Part shown: in pieces, positions 6,092-6,123 of the stretch | Layout of the letters: each line of letters starts with the position of its first letter | How positions within the stretch are numbered: the stretch's first letter is position 1 | Assembly (NCBI GenBank): GCA_934646845.1 | Contig: CAKUEV010000119.1 | Coordinates: forward strand, 1 to 6,123 | Length of the DNA: 6,123 bases | DNA from: an uncultured Slackia sp. | Lineage (GTDB): Bacteria > Actinomycetota > Coriobacteriia > Coriobacteriales > Eggerthellaceae | Reading direction: 5' to 3' | Translations under genes and position numbers: made by a program | The notes under the pieces: generated by a model | Seen by the model: only the letters and a program-made list of their open reading frames with translations | What the model was told of the DNA's origin: nothing | Database searches by the model: none

Positions 6092-6123
6092 ATGGCCGAC
6101 GATACTACGAACCAAACTCCCGA
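6092..6123 (+). CDS. Start of an unidentified gene (3' end beyond window)
   Basis: Ten codons are visible, MADDTTNQTP, followed by the first two bases of an Asp, Glu or similar codon. The start has a Shine-Dalgarno, a promoter and a structured leader in front of it, so a real gene is likely. The N-terminus is polar and acidic with no hydrophobic signal, which suggests a cytoplasmic protein with a flexible N-terminal extension. Nothing more can be said about its function from this much sequence. Confidence 0.6.
   Translation, partial: MADDTTNQTP

Noticed and set aside
1..6123. CRISPR array, tRNA or rRNA genes, insertion sequence
   Set aside because: No regularly spaced direct repeats, no tRNA-like cloverleaf with TTCGA/GGTTC arms in the right spacing, and no transposase motifs or terminal inverted repeats were seen.

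Overview
The window looks like a chromosomal segment of a moderately GC-rich actinomycete, most probably a Coriobacteriia gut or oral anaerobe (Eggerthellaceae-like). That placement is an inference from the gene types, the mixed codon use and the architecture of the first gene. No marker gene in the window settles it.

Layout from left to right: (1) positions 864 to 1 on the minus strand hold the 5' part of a gene that runs off the left edge. It encodes an exported protein with a twin-arginine-like signal, an NlpC/P60-like cysteine-hydrolase domain and, at the edge, what looks like the first strand of a SpaA/Cna_B-type repeat. (2) About 330 bases without a recognisable gene follow, containing a strong minus-strand terminator. 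(3) Positions 3630 to 1192 on the minus strand hold a large U32-family protein (RlhA/YdcP-like, with a DUF3656-type middle and a second U32-like half), which ends just before that terminator. (4) A 68-bp divergent promoter region separates it from (5) a class A penicillin-binding protein on the plus strand (3699-5906), with complete glycosyltransferase and transpeptidase motifs and an acidic, then Gly/Thr/Pro-rich, tail. (6) A hairpin terminator follows. (7) A new transcription unit begins near the right edge: an extended -10 promoter, a short leader that can fold into a compact three-way junction with a possible pseudoknot, a Shine-Dalgarno sequence, and the first ten codons of an unidentified gene.

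The genes do not form one operon. The U32 enzyme (probable RNA hydroxylation, translation-related) and the PBP (peptidoglycan synthesis) are divergent neighbours with overlapping candidate promoters. The NlpC/P60 surface protein is a separate unit with different codon use. The best candidate for something undescribed is the structured leader at 6016-6073. The Tat-like hydrolase-adhesin architecture of the first gene and the apparently leaderless start of the PBP gene are secondary points of interest.
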